Origin: Tetraselmis striata
Lineage: Eukaryota > Chlorophyta > Chlorodendrophyceae > Chlorodendrales > Chlorodendraceae
Direction: 5' to 3'
NCBI GenBank assembly: GCA_006384855.1
Contig: VCJN01002086.1
Coordinates: 54,742 to 118,741, forward strand
Length of the DNA: 64,000 nucleotides
A program made the translations under genes and the position numbers. Below the pieces are notes generated by a model. It did no database searches and had not been told where the DNA came from. It saw nothing but the letters and a program-made list of their open reading frames with translations. Shown here piece by piece: positions 22,767-34,565 of this stretch (positions are counted from its first letter, which is position 1; every line of letters begins with the position of its first letter).

Positions 22767-24688
22767 ATGGCGTCCTTTGCTCAGAAGCTCGCCGCCACGT
22801 TAACAACGCACGCTTGGAGTAGCGGAGGCGAGGAGCTAGCCGTCTCGCCCAACAACGCAGAGGTGCCGGCTCCGTCGCCGCTTCCTTGCTTGTGCAGCGC
22901 GGATACGCGGGTCAACGGGGCAGGGCGGCCTCGGCATGCGGCGCGCTGTCTCACGTCCCGCTCCGTTCATCTTTTTCCCGCTCCCCGGCCTGTCCCCAGT
23001 AATCACTATTACTTGCTCGTATCGCACGGGCGCAGGTGCACATCTACCGAGCGTCCTCGGCGTCTCCACAGGGCTGGCAACGCACCAGCGTGCTGAAAAA
23101 GCACGACCAGCGGGTGTCGGGCCTGGACTGGAACCCGGTGCCTGGGCGCCGGCAGCTGTTCAGCTGCTCGCACGACCGGACGGCGTACGTGTGGGCGTTC
23201 GACGGGGCCGTGGGCGACTGGACGCCGCAGATTGTGGTGCTGCGGCACGACCGCGCAGCGCTAGCAGGGAAGTGGAGCCCCTCGGGAGACCTCATCGCCG
23301 TCGGGAGCGGCTCGAAGACGGTGTGCGTGTGCTACTTTGACACGTACGTCCCCTGCTAGTCCCAGGCCCTGCGGTCAGGACATTGTATATAATTTGACTT
23401 GTACTGAGCCTGCTGGTGTCAAAGCCTCTGCTCGGCGTCAGGCTCCGGTAATTATTGCGCCGTGTGAGCAGCTGGTGTGACCGGATTCCGCGCATTGCCG
23501 CAGGTCGAACCGCTGGTGGACTTGCAAGGTCATCCGCCGCCGGCACACTTCGTCGGTGGTTGCGCTCGACTGGCATCCGTCTGGCACACTGCTGGCCACT
23601 GCGTCAACGGACGGAAAGTTTCGTGTGATAAACGCCAACGTCAACGGTGCGGAGTCCAATTATGAATAGTGACGCAGTATAGCACACATGGCAGCCACCA
23701 TTGCATTTGCTGAAGTGGATTTCTGGTGCTGCGGTGTTGCTAGGGACCGGTCAAGAGGCAACGTGCCAGAGCAGCCAGTTTGGGGAGGTGTTGCTAGAGG
23801 TGGACTGCGGCTCTACATGGGTGCACGACATCGCGTGGTCGCTGGATGGGTCCAAGCTCACGGCATGCACGCACAGCTGCGTGGTTTACGTGGTGGACGG
23901 TCTGGACCCCGGCGATCCTCAGTCCTTCACTAGCGCCTCGTCAAACGTGGCAATGATCACGTTAACGACCCTCCCGTTAAAGGCGCTGCTCTTTATCTCT
24001 GACCAGTGGGTGCCCAGGTTGCAATCGATGCTGCTAACGCTCCGCATTTGGAATGACTGTGGCCACATTGTCGCAGTGTTAACTTCTGCGCTAAAGTAGC
24101 CCAATTCCCCCCCCCCCCCCCCCCCCCCCCCCCCGTCCCGCCGCTCCCTCGCATGACCTTCTCTTTGTAGCATTCTGCTAGGCGCTGGCTTTGACGCGAA
24201 GGTCTTTTCCTTCACATGCGCCGGCGCCAAGGGGTGGAGGCAATCCCATGCCGTGGACGGTGAGCATGCGGAGAAACATGCCTGACTATCTCCAAGCTGG
24301 GGCATCTGCATTTGTGTTCGGCCGCTTTACGTATTTTCCCGGCTATGCGTGCAGAGCAAGTGAGCCCTGACAAAGCGAAAGGGCTCGGAGGTCACAAGCG
24401 ACAGTCTTTCATCGCCAAGCTTGGCATGTTTAAGTCGCAGGTTGAAAAGGTACGGGGATAGCCTCGTAGGAAATACAAGTTTGGGAGCCTACAACTATCG
24501 GCTGAGGTGACGGCGTGTCGCAGGGCCAGAGTGGGCAAGCCGGCAAGGCTGCGGGGCATGTGATCCACAAGCAGCCCATCATCAGCATGCGGCTCCTGAA
24601 GGAGAGCAACAGGTTCTCCACCTGTGGGCTGGACGGGCAAGTGGGCGTGTGGAACATCGCCAAGCTGATGGCCTCCCTCCCGGAATAG
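22767..24688 (+). CDS. ARPC1: Actin-related protein 2/3 complex subunit 1 (WD40)
   Basis: Seven exons encode 385 residues: 22767-22862, 23036-23343, 23504-23646, 23744-24005, 24171-24259, 24355-24449 and 24524-24688 (TAG). All phases agree and the total is 1158 nt. The family has about 370 residues. Diagnostic segments are THAWSSGGEELAVSPNNAEV, VSGLDWNPVPGRRQLFSCSH, DRTAYVWAFDG, KWSPSGDLIAVGSGSKTV, SVVALDWHPSGTLLATASTD, STWVHDIAWSLDGSKLTACT and STCGLDGQVGVWNI, which follow the WD-repeat order of ARPC1. The protein is a scaffold of the seven-subunit complex that nucleates branched actin filaments in the cytoplasm. Intron 4 has a 28-nt C tract about 35 nt upstream of its acceptor, where a polypyrimidine tract belongs. 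It shares a divergent promoter region with the gene on its left and converges on UTP23. Confidence 0.94.
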
Positions 24689-25066
24689 CGCCCATATCAT
24701 ACGCAGCAGGCATTGCCATCATGCCGTGGAAGTGCCCGCACGTGATGGCACAGCATAGCCCCATTCCAGCAGTGATGGAGCAAGGCAAGTTCAATGCGAG
24801 CTTTTGCACGTGTAACAGTCATACATTATTGCGCAATTCATTCTGAGCGGCGTTCTGTTGGGACAGTCAGCAGTTAACTGGAGCAGGATCCAATTCGATT
24901 GTAAGCATGCCAATGCGGACGTTTGCCTCGGCCCCTCCGCCTACGTACGTGTCGCGGCGTGGCATGCGGACAGCTGCGCTGCCGTGGATCGAGAGCGCTG
25001 TGCCTTCCTCACCCGTCCCGCAGCAGGTCCTATCAAGTCTATCAAGCGAGTTGCCACCAAGCAGCC
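24689..25066. other. Convergent spacer between ARPC1 and UTP23
   Basis: No gene is seen. It contains the 3' flanks of two convergent genes. Confidence 0.7.
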
Positions 25067-26820
25067 CTATCCCTCCGCCGGCTGCGCTGCTGCATCCGGT
25101 GCGCGCTTCTTCCGGCGCGGCCTCTTGGTTTTCTTCTCAGCCTCACTGGCGCTCTGCTCCGGTACCAATGCACCAGCCTGTTTTTTATCCAAAGTCATGC
25201 ACCATGCGCTTTGTTAGCCAGGTGGTGTCCGTGCTCCTGGGCTCACTCATCGAGCGAGATTGTGGACAGAAGGGAGTGTTGTCGAGGGGGGGGGGGGGGG
25301 GGGGGGGGGCTGCCTTAGCCGGCTTCTTCTTCACGCTCTTCTTCGCAGACAGCGGGTTGGGGCCCTGGAATCCGCCGCCACAGACCTATGAGTCGACCCC
25401 CAACAGCCCATCCCCCGCCGTGCGCACACACTGGCAGCAACAGCGGCCACAGGGGTGGTACCGGGGTGACCGCATGGAGGGGGGGAGGGAGACCTTGGCT
25501 TTCTTCCTCCGGAATATTGACTTCTCCTTCTGCGCCCCGATGTCCTTCAGGATCTCTCTCTCGGCGCTGCCCATGGCGTTGTGCGCGTCCTCGCTCTGCG
25601 CCCACCGCATCCCTCAGTCACCACCCGCAGCGATGCTTCGCCCTCACTTGCCCCAGCGCTGTGGTGTGGCCCGCAGGGCATGCGTTTCCTCAATGCAGAC
25701 CTCTGGGGAGCGTCAAAGGAGGAGGGGGGGGGGGGGGGGGGGGGGGAGACTTTGCCCCCGGGGAGATGTGCACCTGCTTGGCGGAGTCCTCCTGCGATTC
25801 GGAGGGCTCCTCAAGCATGAGCCCATTGGCGTGCAGAAAGAGGCGCGGCACCGCCGGTATCTGCGCAGGGTTGGGCGCTAGTGGCGTCAGAGGGTGAAAT
25901 GCAGGCATGCCGTATGCGCTGCCATGAGGCTCCTATTTGGCCAACAAGTCAGACTCCCAGCAGCTGCGCGGCCCGCATGCCCAACCTTGCCCAGCTTCCT
26001 CCGCAGCGCCGCATCCTGCGTGGCGACAAAGAAGTGCTCGTGGTTGCTGTCCCCTGTGAGGGGACACACCCAATGCCCAATCCAGATCAGCCGTCACCGC
26101 GCCGCAGGGAGGATGGTCAAGCACACACATGGCGTTGCAGTGGCCCCAATCCTCGCGCCCTGTTGAGCTGCTATTCGCAGTCCTCACCTATCAAGTCTGC
26201 AATGCACTCAGCGGCGCCCCACTCGCTGCCTTGATGCGGGCAGTCCGCCCCCTTGCACACCCTCCGCGCCAAGCGGCTGGTGTCTGATGCGCACACACCG
26301 GGAGCCCGATCCTGTCAGGACGCAGTGGCGGTGTCTGCTGCGCGCTATCCGGCGTGAGAGTGGAAGCACCTTTCATCTCTTCTCCGAGCTCCCGCAGCTC
26401 CTTGGTGACGCATTTAGACACAAACAGCTTCACGGGCGCGCCCAGGAACTTCGTCAGCGCCTCCTGCAGCGGCGCCTGGCCCTGACTGGTCACACAGCAG
26501 ACCCCCGTGGCGTCAGATGGCAGCGGGAAGGGCGCTGCCGCGGCCCATGCCGGACCCCGTGCGCTGCTCCCAGATGGCAGCCGGCGACGCACCACGCTAT
26601 GCTGTAGGCATGAATGAAGTTCCCATCCACCAGCACCTGAGCCAGCGGGTGACACGGTGCTGTCAAGATGCGCGCAGCAGGCTGCCAGATAGGGCGAAGG
26701 GATCAGGCCGGGGGTGGGTCGCTGCGGGCCAAGCCTCACCCGGAACGGCTCCTTGAAGCCGAAGGCGATTTTGAAGAAGCGCACGGTCCGCCGCGTGCTC
26801 TTGTGCTTCTTGCGGCGCAT
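25067..26820 (-). CDS. UTP23: rRNA-processing protein UTP23 (PIN-like, Fcf1 family)
   Basis: UTP23 is a nucleolar small-subunit processome factor needed for early pre-18S rRNA cleavage and snoRNA release. Exon 1 is 26820-26740 (MRRKKHKSTRRTVRFFKIAF, GFKEPFR). Further coding blocks, with borders not all fixed, lie near 26650-26603 (VLVDGNFIHAYSIAW, the first PIN strand with its aspartate), 26490-26360 (KFLGAPVKLFVSKCVTKELR), 26065-25960 (SNHEHFFVATQDAALRRKL), 25890-25770 (VPRLFLHANGLMLEEPSESQ), 25600-25490 (Lys-rich) and 25170-25067 (KKTKRPRRKKRAPDAAA, stop TAG). The order and the MKRKKHK-type start are characteristic of UTP23, whose PIN domain is usually catalytically degenerate. The basic C-terminus suits a nucleolar RNA-binding protein. 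Introns contain 23-24-nt G tracts on the plus strand, which are C tracts in the transcript. Confidence 0.88.
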
Positions 26821-27047
26821 CGTGCGGAGTCGCGGGCGACCCTACCTCGACAGCACCACCGGTGGGGCGGCTTGTGTCCTGCCGACGTACGACGCGGTGT
26901 TCTGGGTTGCTGCACTGGACTGGGCGGACCCTCACCTGTCGTTTTCGTGTAGTGGTGCGTTGCTGTCGGCCCGCCGCCGCCGCGCGGCCGCGATGTTCTC
27001 GACGCTTTGTCTATTACGCCGACTTCGGAGCTGTGGTGACAGTGGCG

Positions 27048-29870
27048 GCGAAAAATAAAATTTTTCGCCCCCAGGACAGGACTGGCACCAGTGAAACCAG
27101 GAACCAGGAACCCTTTTACCTACCCCTGGTGAAACCCTTGTAGAGTCTCTACGACGGCCGTCTCGAGTCACGAGGCAGCGATCCAGTCACGGAAAGCCCT
27201 GGGTAGGCGACGCTCCGTTATGGTCAACAAGCCGAGAACGCGCGCGTTCAATTCTTTCAACCATTCCGAAATGTTCCGCACACTGCCCGAGGCTGGACCC
27301 TGTTTGGCAGCCTATGTTGCGTTCGGCGATCATGCTTTATGGTCAATCAAGAGTCCACGACGGCTACCAACCCGGTCCCTCTCTCCGGATTCCAAGCCGT
27401 CGAGGGGTCCGCCAGGGTTGCGTCCTTGGCCTCATCATGTTCGCCGCCGTCGATGCCCGAGTGTAGGCTCGCATCGCCGGGGCTGTCCCCAGTCACTCAG
27501 GGTTGGCAGCCTTCTCTGACGACGCAAACCTGGTCGACACTAGTGACGGACTTGCGCTTGCTAAGTGGGTGGCCCCCTCCGCTTTTGCCGGCGTTGGGTT
27601 AAGCGTCACCATTCGCAAACGATAGGCGTATTGCCAGCTTGGCTCTTCGTCCCCGTTCCGCGCCCTTACTTCCTTTTGGTGTTGACAAATGGTGTTGCAG
27701 CCTCCTCGTCCGGAATCAAGGTTCTTGGTGCCCCTGTGGGCTCGGCCACTTTCGCCCGGGACTTGTTGGACAAAACGGTCGAAACATTTCACCAATTTGG
27801 ATCCCGGCTTATCGGTTTGGCCGACCACTTCCACTCCCACACTGCTACTCGTTTGCTGCAAGTTTGCGGCCGTCGTTTCGGCCACCACCTCCGCTCTACG
27901 CCTCGGGGCTTGGGTCGCTTTGAGGGGTATGGCGACACTATTACGCATCCTTCCTTGAAGATGCAAACGCCGCCGCGTTTTCAACGCCGGCATTTGGGGT
28001 GTTAGCCCCGACCTCTTGGATACGCCCTCCATGCGCACGCAACTGTCCCTCCCGGTCCAATTTGGGGGCCTCGGCATCGGTGATAATGTGGTTATCGCAG
28101 ATGCCTCCCACATCGGCGCTGCCGCCCTTGTGGTTGGCCAAGCTGTGACTTTCCTCCGTGCTCAACACGCCGCCCTGAGCGACGCCGGCGCGTTCCTTTC
28201 CAAGCCGTCAGGCGTATCCAGCCCTCATAGCCTCAACCTTGTTGGTGCGTCCTCGATTCACCAAGCTTTGACCACCCGAGCGTTGGAGCCCGATACAGGC
28301 GCCAACGTGTCGGCGCCGATGTGGAGAGAACTGTCGAGCTTCGCGCTGCCCTTACCCGTGTCGTTCACGAGTGTGGAGACGCGGTGCTCGAGGATCTAGC
28401 GGGGCCGTTGGCCTTTGCCCTAAAGTTGCTCCCCTCAAAGCGCTCTCACGTTGCCCGTGCCGGCTGCTCCGCCGTTGGGGCTGAGCCGGCGTCTGCGTTG
28501 CGCTCGGCGGCCGACCTCCAAGCTATCCCGCATTACTCGGACTTCCCCTTGCACTCCATGCGGAAAATTCAAGAAACCCTGAGCCACCGCATTCACACGG
28601 TCCGCTTCGCAAAGCTTGCTGCGCGTATGCCCACAAGCGGCCATGACATTAAATGCTTCTGGGGCCGCCCGCCTCTTACGCGCTGCAACAGCGTTCCTAA
28701 TGACTGATCCTCCAAGTGAGGGTCGCCTTGGTGAAGTCCGTGAGCGTTCCCCTGTGTACTACGATTCCATGTTCCGCGTTGCCGCTTGCCGCCCATTTGG
28801 CCTTCCGGCGGCTCCTGTCCTCTCCCTAGGCGAGCCTTGCCCTTGTGCTTTTTGCTCCTTCTCGGTACAAGGCATGCTGGCCCGTTTTGAGGAAGTTGGC
28901 GTGGAATTCATCACTCCTTCGGCTTGGGCGGTCGCGTACCCTGATCACGTGGCACGTTGCTCTAGGGGCGACTCCAAGCACGCCGTACACGAGTGGGCGG
29001 CACATGGCCTTTCCGACGTTTGCCACGACGTGAAGTCCGCCCTGGGCGTGGGTGTCGAGATCCTCACGGACCCGTTGGTGCAAGTTTCTCTTCCGAAGGG
29101 CAGCGACGGCCGGCCGGCCGATGTTGGGCTTGTTGGGTATGGTTGTATCCGCGGGGATACGGTTGCTGTCGATACCACCATTGCCCCTATCCTCGGCGTG
29201 TCAAGCTCGGATCCAACGACTGCATTGCGGGTTGCATAGCGCCACAAAATCCAAAAGTATGACGAGGGTGTCCGAAACGCTGCCGGCATGCTTCGCTTTG
29301 TTCCTTTCGTCGTTGCCGAGTTCGACTCGCTGGCCCCGCCGCACGCGGAGGCCTTCTTGGTGGAGCTCGCGAAAGCTAGCCACACATACACACTGGCCAA
29401 AAAATCGGCCAGCTCTTGTCTGCGTGGCGCCGCCGTTTCTCCCTGCTCATCAAAATGGCACACGCAGACAAAGTTCTTGGCGGGGTCGCGGCCGCGCGCG
29501 TGGCACGTGATGGTGCTCCTGCGTCTGCGTCGCGTCGCTCGTCGGCATGTGTTGCCATGACCATGGTCATTGGCTGCAAGCGTACTCGCCGCGGCTGATG
29601 GCCTACCCTGGGGCGGCCCCTTGCCCCTTGGTTCCTTGCAGCTTGGCGACTTCGTGGTTCCCTTGGCTCTTCCTTGGTTGTTGGCTCCCTGGCCTCCTGC
29701 TCGACCTTGGTTCCAGGCTTACGTCTCTATTTTGCTGGCAACCTCTCATAGTTGTTGTTAGTTCTGTTTGTAGAGCGCATATGTTAAAGCCATGATGTAA
29801 AATAGCTTTTTGGCAAATTGCCGAAGCACTCCGCCAGAATAATTCAAGACTAAACCCAAAATATTGTTTT
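27048..29870 (+). mobile_element. Decayed non-LTR retrotransposon, second family
   Basis: It begins with TTTTTCGCCCCCAGGACAGG and ends near AAATTGCCGAAGCACTCCGC, termini also joined in the short copy at 3752-3930. Frameshifted coding pieces include RRGVRQGCVLGLIMFA near 27395 (the conserved RQGxxLG block of reverse transcriptases), DDANLVDTSDGLALA near 27520 (palm-domain Asp pair), and a C-terminal reading frame at 28616-29239. In the latter, GRPADVGLVGYG followed by DTVAVDTTIAPILG resembles a PD-(D/E)XK endonuclease core (D ... D-x-T), and a following stretch reads GMLRFVPFVVAEFDSLAPPH. Stops and frame changes throughout show the copy is inactive. A poly-A tail was not found. Confidence 0.72.
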
Positions 29871-29939
29871 AGGAAGTGGCGGCGCGGCCGCGCGCGTCGC
29901 GCGCCCTCCGCTTAGCAGGCGGCGATACGAATACAACGA

Positions 29940-30870
29940 CAATAACACCCCTATAGTGACCCCCCCCCCCCCCCCCCCCCCCCCCAAGTGTCACTGTAAG
30001 GGTGGTGTCACAATGGGGGGGGGGGGGGGGGGGGGGGGGTCACTGTATGGGTGGGGAACACTGTGTAATAGTCACTATATGGGTGTTGTCCTTAGAAATA
30101 TTGTTGCATGACCAGCAATGTGTGTATCCAATGGCGCGCTAGCTACCCTTCTTAACCCGGTCGAAATGTGTGTATCCGTAATCTGCTCTCTGTACCACAC
30201 GGTATCCCTACGTGTCGCTGAAGGCTCGCTCGCACGCGGGGTGGAGCATGTTCGCCCCCGCTAGATAGCCGAAGTCCTCTGGGTCCGAATTGCACCCTGG
30301 CTGGCCGCATGCCTGCAAGGGATGCCGGTCGACGAGGTCACGGCCGGGGCACCAGTGGTGGGCGTCTGGCATGCATGTACTCTACTTACGAACAAGTGAC
30401 CTCTCTCCCCTTCTTCCTAGCCATCGTGCCGTTTCGGGCGCCAGACCCTGCCGGGCGCAACCTTGGCTCGCGGGGTGCGAAGGGCAATTAGAGCGAATGT
30501 GCCGGCGGGCAGCCCACGAACAGCGGCGGCGGCGGCAATATTGCGCATCGGGGCGCTGCCGAGCGGGGCGATGCTGTCGCGCGCGTACAGGTAGTAGCGC
30601 CGCCGGGCGCAACCGGCCGGCCGGGCTGCAACCGGGCGTAAACCTGTAAAAACCCCGATTTTCCCAGTGTTAAGCCCGTAGTGTCACTGTAAAGGTGTTG
30701 CCCCTAGTGTTAAGCGGCCTGTTTGTCCCCCCCCCCCCCCCCCCCCCCTTCCCCGTCACTATAGGGGTGTGTCATAATAAGCAGGGAAAAAATCCCCCCC
30801 CCCCCCCCCCATGTGACCAGGCAGGGTAGTGTCACTATATAGGATGTCACTATATGGGTGTCGTCGTTGT
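29940..30870. repeat. G/C-homopolymer region with repeated TCACTATA-type motifs
   Basis: It contains C tracts near 29960-29985, 30727-30748 and 30795-30810 and a G tract near 30014-30039. The motif GTCACT(A/G)TANGGGTG recurs at about 29988, 30040, 30072, 30681, 30756, 30830 and 30847, and inverted at 29947. The first C and G tracts, with their TATAGTGAC and GTCACTGTA flanks, form an inverted repeat around a loop of about 28 nt. No coding sequence is supported. Confidence 0.7.
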
Positions 30871-33800
30871 AATTCAACTCATTATTCAAAACAATTATCT
30901 AACTTGTTATTCAACGCCGACACGCAACTAGTGCGACATCTGAACTAGCTGGAGAAGCGTTGCCCTCCCACAGGCAATAACAACCTAAGGAGAGACGGAA
31001 AAGGAAGATCAAGCGACGACACTAGGTTCAGGGCGTAGTGGGCCGCGGGGGTCGTAGGAACCTCGGCTATCCCACCATAAATAGTCAGGAGATCTACAAA
31101 ATCCGGCTTAGTTCCGGCGTTTTAATCGCTGAATTATCGACAAGACTACCGTATCGTCGCCTCTACCCGCTCTTGCTCCCCCCCACCTCTGCCCGACCGA
31201 ATCATGGCACCCATGCCAAGTCGCCCGACAGAGGCGGCCAAGGGGGGCGCTCACCTCGGACCCCGCCCCAATAGCACTGGCGGTTGAGCTACGTACGTCG
31301 TTTGGGGAAGGACGGATATTATACTGCAATTGTTTGGCTGTTTCGTCGGCTTAGCGTTGCCGAAGTAAACAAGGACATGTTCGTAATGGACAACAAGGAC
31401 GGCGGCGGTAAAGAGTTGAACATTATGTTGGCTCGTCATCTTTCGGGCCGAGACCAACTGATGGCATTGAGGTCAGCCGACCCGACTCGCCAAGCAAGCA
31501 GCGTCGTACGACAACCTATTGGTGCGTATTTCGGGCACCGGCCCGCCGCCAGCTCTTTGCGGCGCACCACGGCGCACCCAGCGGGTGCCTAAACGGAATA
31601 TACCGAAATATAAATTTTGGGGAACGTCATTTAGTAGGTGCTCTAGAATAGTGTGTCGTGGTTATCGCTTATTTCCCGTTACATTGTGCTGCGAGGCAGT
31701 GCGCGAAAACGGCCTCTTGTCGGCCGCAACCGCGGACGGGCAGTGCCCGTTGGGCTCGCGGAGGGGGGCGATGCTCACGAGCCGAACTAGCACTACCTGC
31801 CATGGACGAAATAGGATAGGTCCATAGCCTTTCTCATAGGGATGCTATACAAACATTGAGCTAGAGGTCGGGGGCTTCAGGGACGGTGCCTCATGTGCCC
31901 CCGATCCAAAAAACCGCCCGATCTTGGAATCCGCGCGTTCGGAAATACACCCCCGGCCTCAACCCCTCCTGGGGCAGCCCTATGCTTATCGATCGTATGA
32001 GCACTAATAGAGGCCCATACGCATGGCCGACGCCGGCTAACGATCATTTTGCGGTCAATCTCAGTCGAAATTGAAATTGAAAGTGATTACAACGCGCTAG
32101 TCTGATGCTCTCCACCGCTCAGATTGAGTTGCTCTTAGGGCATGCCATCTGTAACCATAGTAGGGAACACATATAGTGTAATTACAGGTCAGGCTTCCGG
32201 CCATCCTCTACTTTCGTTTCCAAGCCCCGCCACCTCCTTCCATCACGCGATCAATAGTTGTGTAAGTACAACTCAGGCTTCCGGCCATCCTCTACTTTCG
32301 TTTCCAAGCCATGCCTCCTTCCATCACGTTATCAATAGCTGTGTGTTTTCCGGATAACTAGGGGTAGTCGCCAGTACGAGTGACTACCGCTAATTGGCAA
32401 TACGGGGATTATGAATGCAGTACTCGCCCCGCCCCCGAAAAGGTTTTCCTGTACATTGGTAATGCACCGGCACCGCGCAATCTTCGATCGTCGTGCGCCT
32501 TGGCTCCACCTGCCGCCATCGCTAAAAATACCCCGCATGTCGCGGCGCTGATCGCCCCACCACGCCGGTTGTGGCGGCCCGCCGGCCTCGGCCGCGGTCC
32601 GCCGATGCTGCCTCCAGCTCGCATGCATGAGCTGTTGCGGTAGGATCCCCAAGGGGGTCTTGAGGGGGAAAGGCGCCCCCCCCCCCCCCCCCCCCCGGTC
32701 CGCGTGTCGTCGCTCCGTGGTCGGCAGGCTGGTCCTGCTCGCCCGCGCGCCGCTCGCCTCCGCAGCGCGCCTCGTCGCTGTAGCCGCCCGTCCATGGTCA
32801 GACCGAGCTGACCGTCAACTGACTTCTCCCGCTGCATGGCTGCGACTCCCTCCGGGCATTCCGGCTCCTTTCTCTTGGCCCCTGAGTCACTGCCTTGCCC
32901 GGCCTCTCCGCCCCCGAACGCCCGCCCCGCCTTAATTTAAGTGCCGGGCTCCTGTCTCCTCGCGCTCGCCGCCGCCCTCGCCCGTTCTCACGGGACGGCT
33001 GAGGGTTTCCCGGGTGTTCCGAACGGGTCGGCCGCAGGGCGCCGCCGAACACTCCGCTGTACTAGGCCGGGATTCGAGTGATTCACAGGTGAAACACATA
33101 CGGGGGGGAGGGGGGTGGGTACGCCATATCTTTTGCATGTCGGTCGCGGGTTGTACCGAGGTAGGAGAATACGATTTTATTTCGAACAGCCCTCGCGAGT
33201 AGGCTGCCTCCGACCGAGTCGTACAGACTCCCCTCCCCACCCGTAGGCGGATGTCGGAGACGCCGACGCAAGGCCGAGGTCGTACAAGAATTGTTTTTAG
33301 CAACTCCCGCCCGGCTTGCTGCCCGGCGGAGCCAGCAGGCGCTACCGGGACTACGAGTATTATTTAAAAAGCCCCGTAGGGCTCCCTAGTCGTGGCATGA
33401 TCCAAGCACCCGCCACAACCGGCCACCCCGCTCAGCCCCCTGCCGCACCCAGCCGGGCACGGGTCTTATTATGTAAAACAAATATCGACTCATTGTTTTG
33501 CACGGAGCTTGCTACATATTACATCGTCTGCTTCCCCCCCGCCCGCCCTTCGCACGCCCCGCCGTGCGACGGTAGCCATTCGTTTTTCCGTCTGGGGCGG
33601 TCGCTCATCTCCCGCCCGGCCGCCGCCCTACGGCCGGCGGGCGAGATATGTCTCGGGAATGTGCGTGCGCCCCCTCCCACCCTTGAAATATTTAGTACTA
33701 GTAGTAGTTGGAGTTTCCTCTTTCTTTGTCTACTTAACAGGTGCGATACGGCACCATTACGGTGCTAGTATGTCCACGTGGCGTGCAAGAGCTGCATCGA

Positions 33801-34334
33801 CCCAACAACCCCTCGAACATTTCACCGTACGGAACCACGCCGCGCGCGGTTCCCGACGCAGTTGTCCCGGGTAGCGCTGCCCCCGCATGCTGCTGCGTCG
33901 TGTGTTTAAGCACTAAGAAGCTTGTCTGTCCCCATAATTCTTTGTCGCGGCGCACCCTCTATGGGGTCGCGTCGCGACAGCCACACCCACCCTCCCCTCA
34001 CTTCGTTCATTTCGCGGGTTATGCCGAATCGGACCGCCGCCTGGGCTTTCTGGCCCCTCCCAAAAGCTTGTAATGGAGCCAAGGCACGTTTTCGGCAAGT
34101 TGCCTGCGCCTCCGCCGCCTCGTCATCCGCCCAACTCCCTGCTTGAAACACGGGTACGGGTACGTGCCGTGCAGTATATTTGCTGCTGCATGCAATCGAG
34201 TATGATTTTGCCAATCTAGGATGCGGACGGAGGCTGATTCACACGGAAAAGCGCCATTGTATGGCTAGGAAGGTTCACCAAAAGGGGGGGTGTAAGAGGA
34301 GGAGCCCGTAGGGCGGAGGCGGAGGGCGCTGCCG
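30871..34334. other. Region without recognisable genes
   Basis: Short open frames exist on both strands but none has a recognisable motif, and they overlap on opposite strands. It contains an 83-bp direct duplication at 32191-32349 and a C tract at 32678-32697. Old transposon debris is likely, but nothing diagnostic is readable. Confidence 0.4.
32191..32349. repeat. Two-copy direct tandem repeat
   Basis: The unit beginning AGGCTTCCGGCCATCCTCTA occurs at 32191 and again at 32274, each followed by CTTCCATCACG and TATCAATAG; the second copy is diverged in the middle. Confidence 0.85.
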
Positions 34335-34565
34335 AAGGGTCCGAGCTAGAAGATGGCAGACGAGATGTTGGTGGCTGTCCTAACTAGCTCCCCGCCGGCC
34401 GGGAGCGCGGGGCTCGCGGGCGATGGGGCAGCCCGTACTACTGAAACCCGACGGTACATGTTATCTAACCGGTTAAAACCTTTAACAAACCGTTCGGATC
34501 GCATAGGACAGTTATATTATTTAATACCCCATAAACCCGTTCAGATCATTTCAATATGCAATCGA
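34335..34565 (+). repeat. Direct repeat, left copy
   Basis: It matches 36848-37080: both contain AGAAGATGGCAGACGA, a GATGGGGCAGCCCGTACT block, a CTAACCGGTTAA motif, TAGGACAGTT and TAGATCAT/CAGATCAT. The two copies lie about 2.5 kb apart in the same orientation, so they could be terminal repeats of a degenerate element. Confidence 0.65.

Noticed and set aside
29947..30860. TCACTATAGGG resembles the core of a T7 promoter
   Set aside because: Only the 3' half matches, it recurs in variable form in both orientations, and no phage-like gene or polymerase is nearby. It is a repeat motif of this locus.
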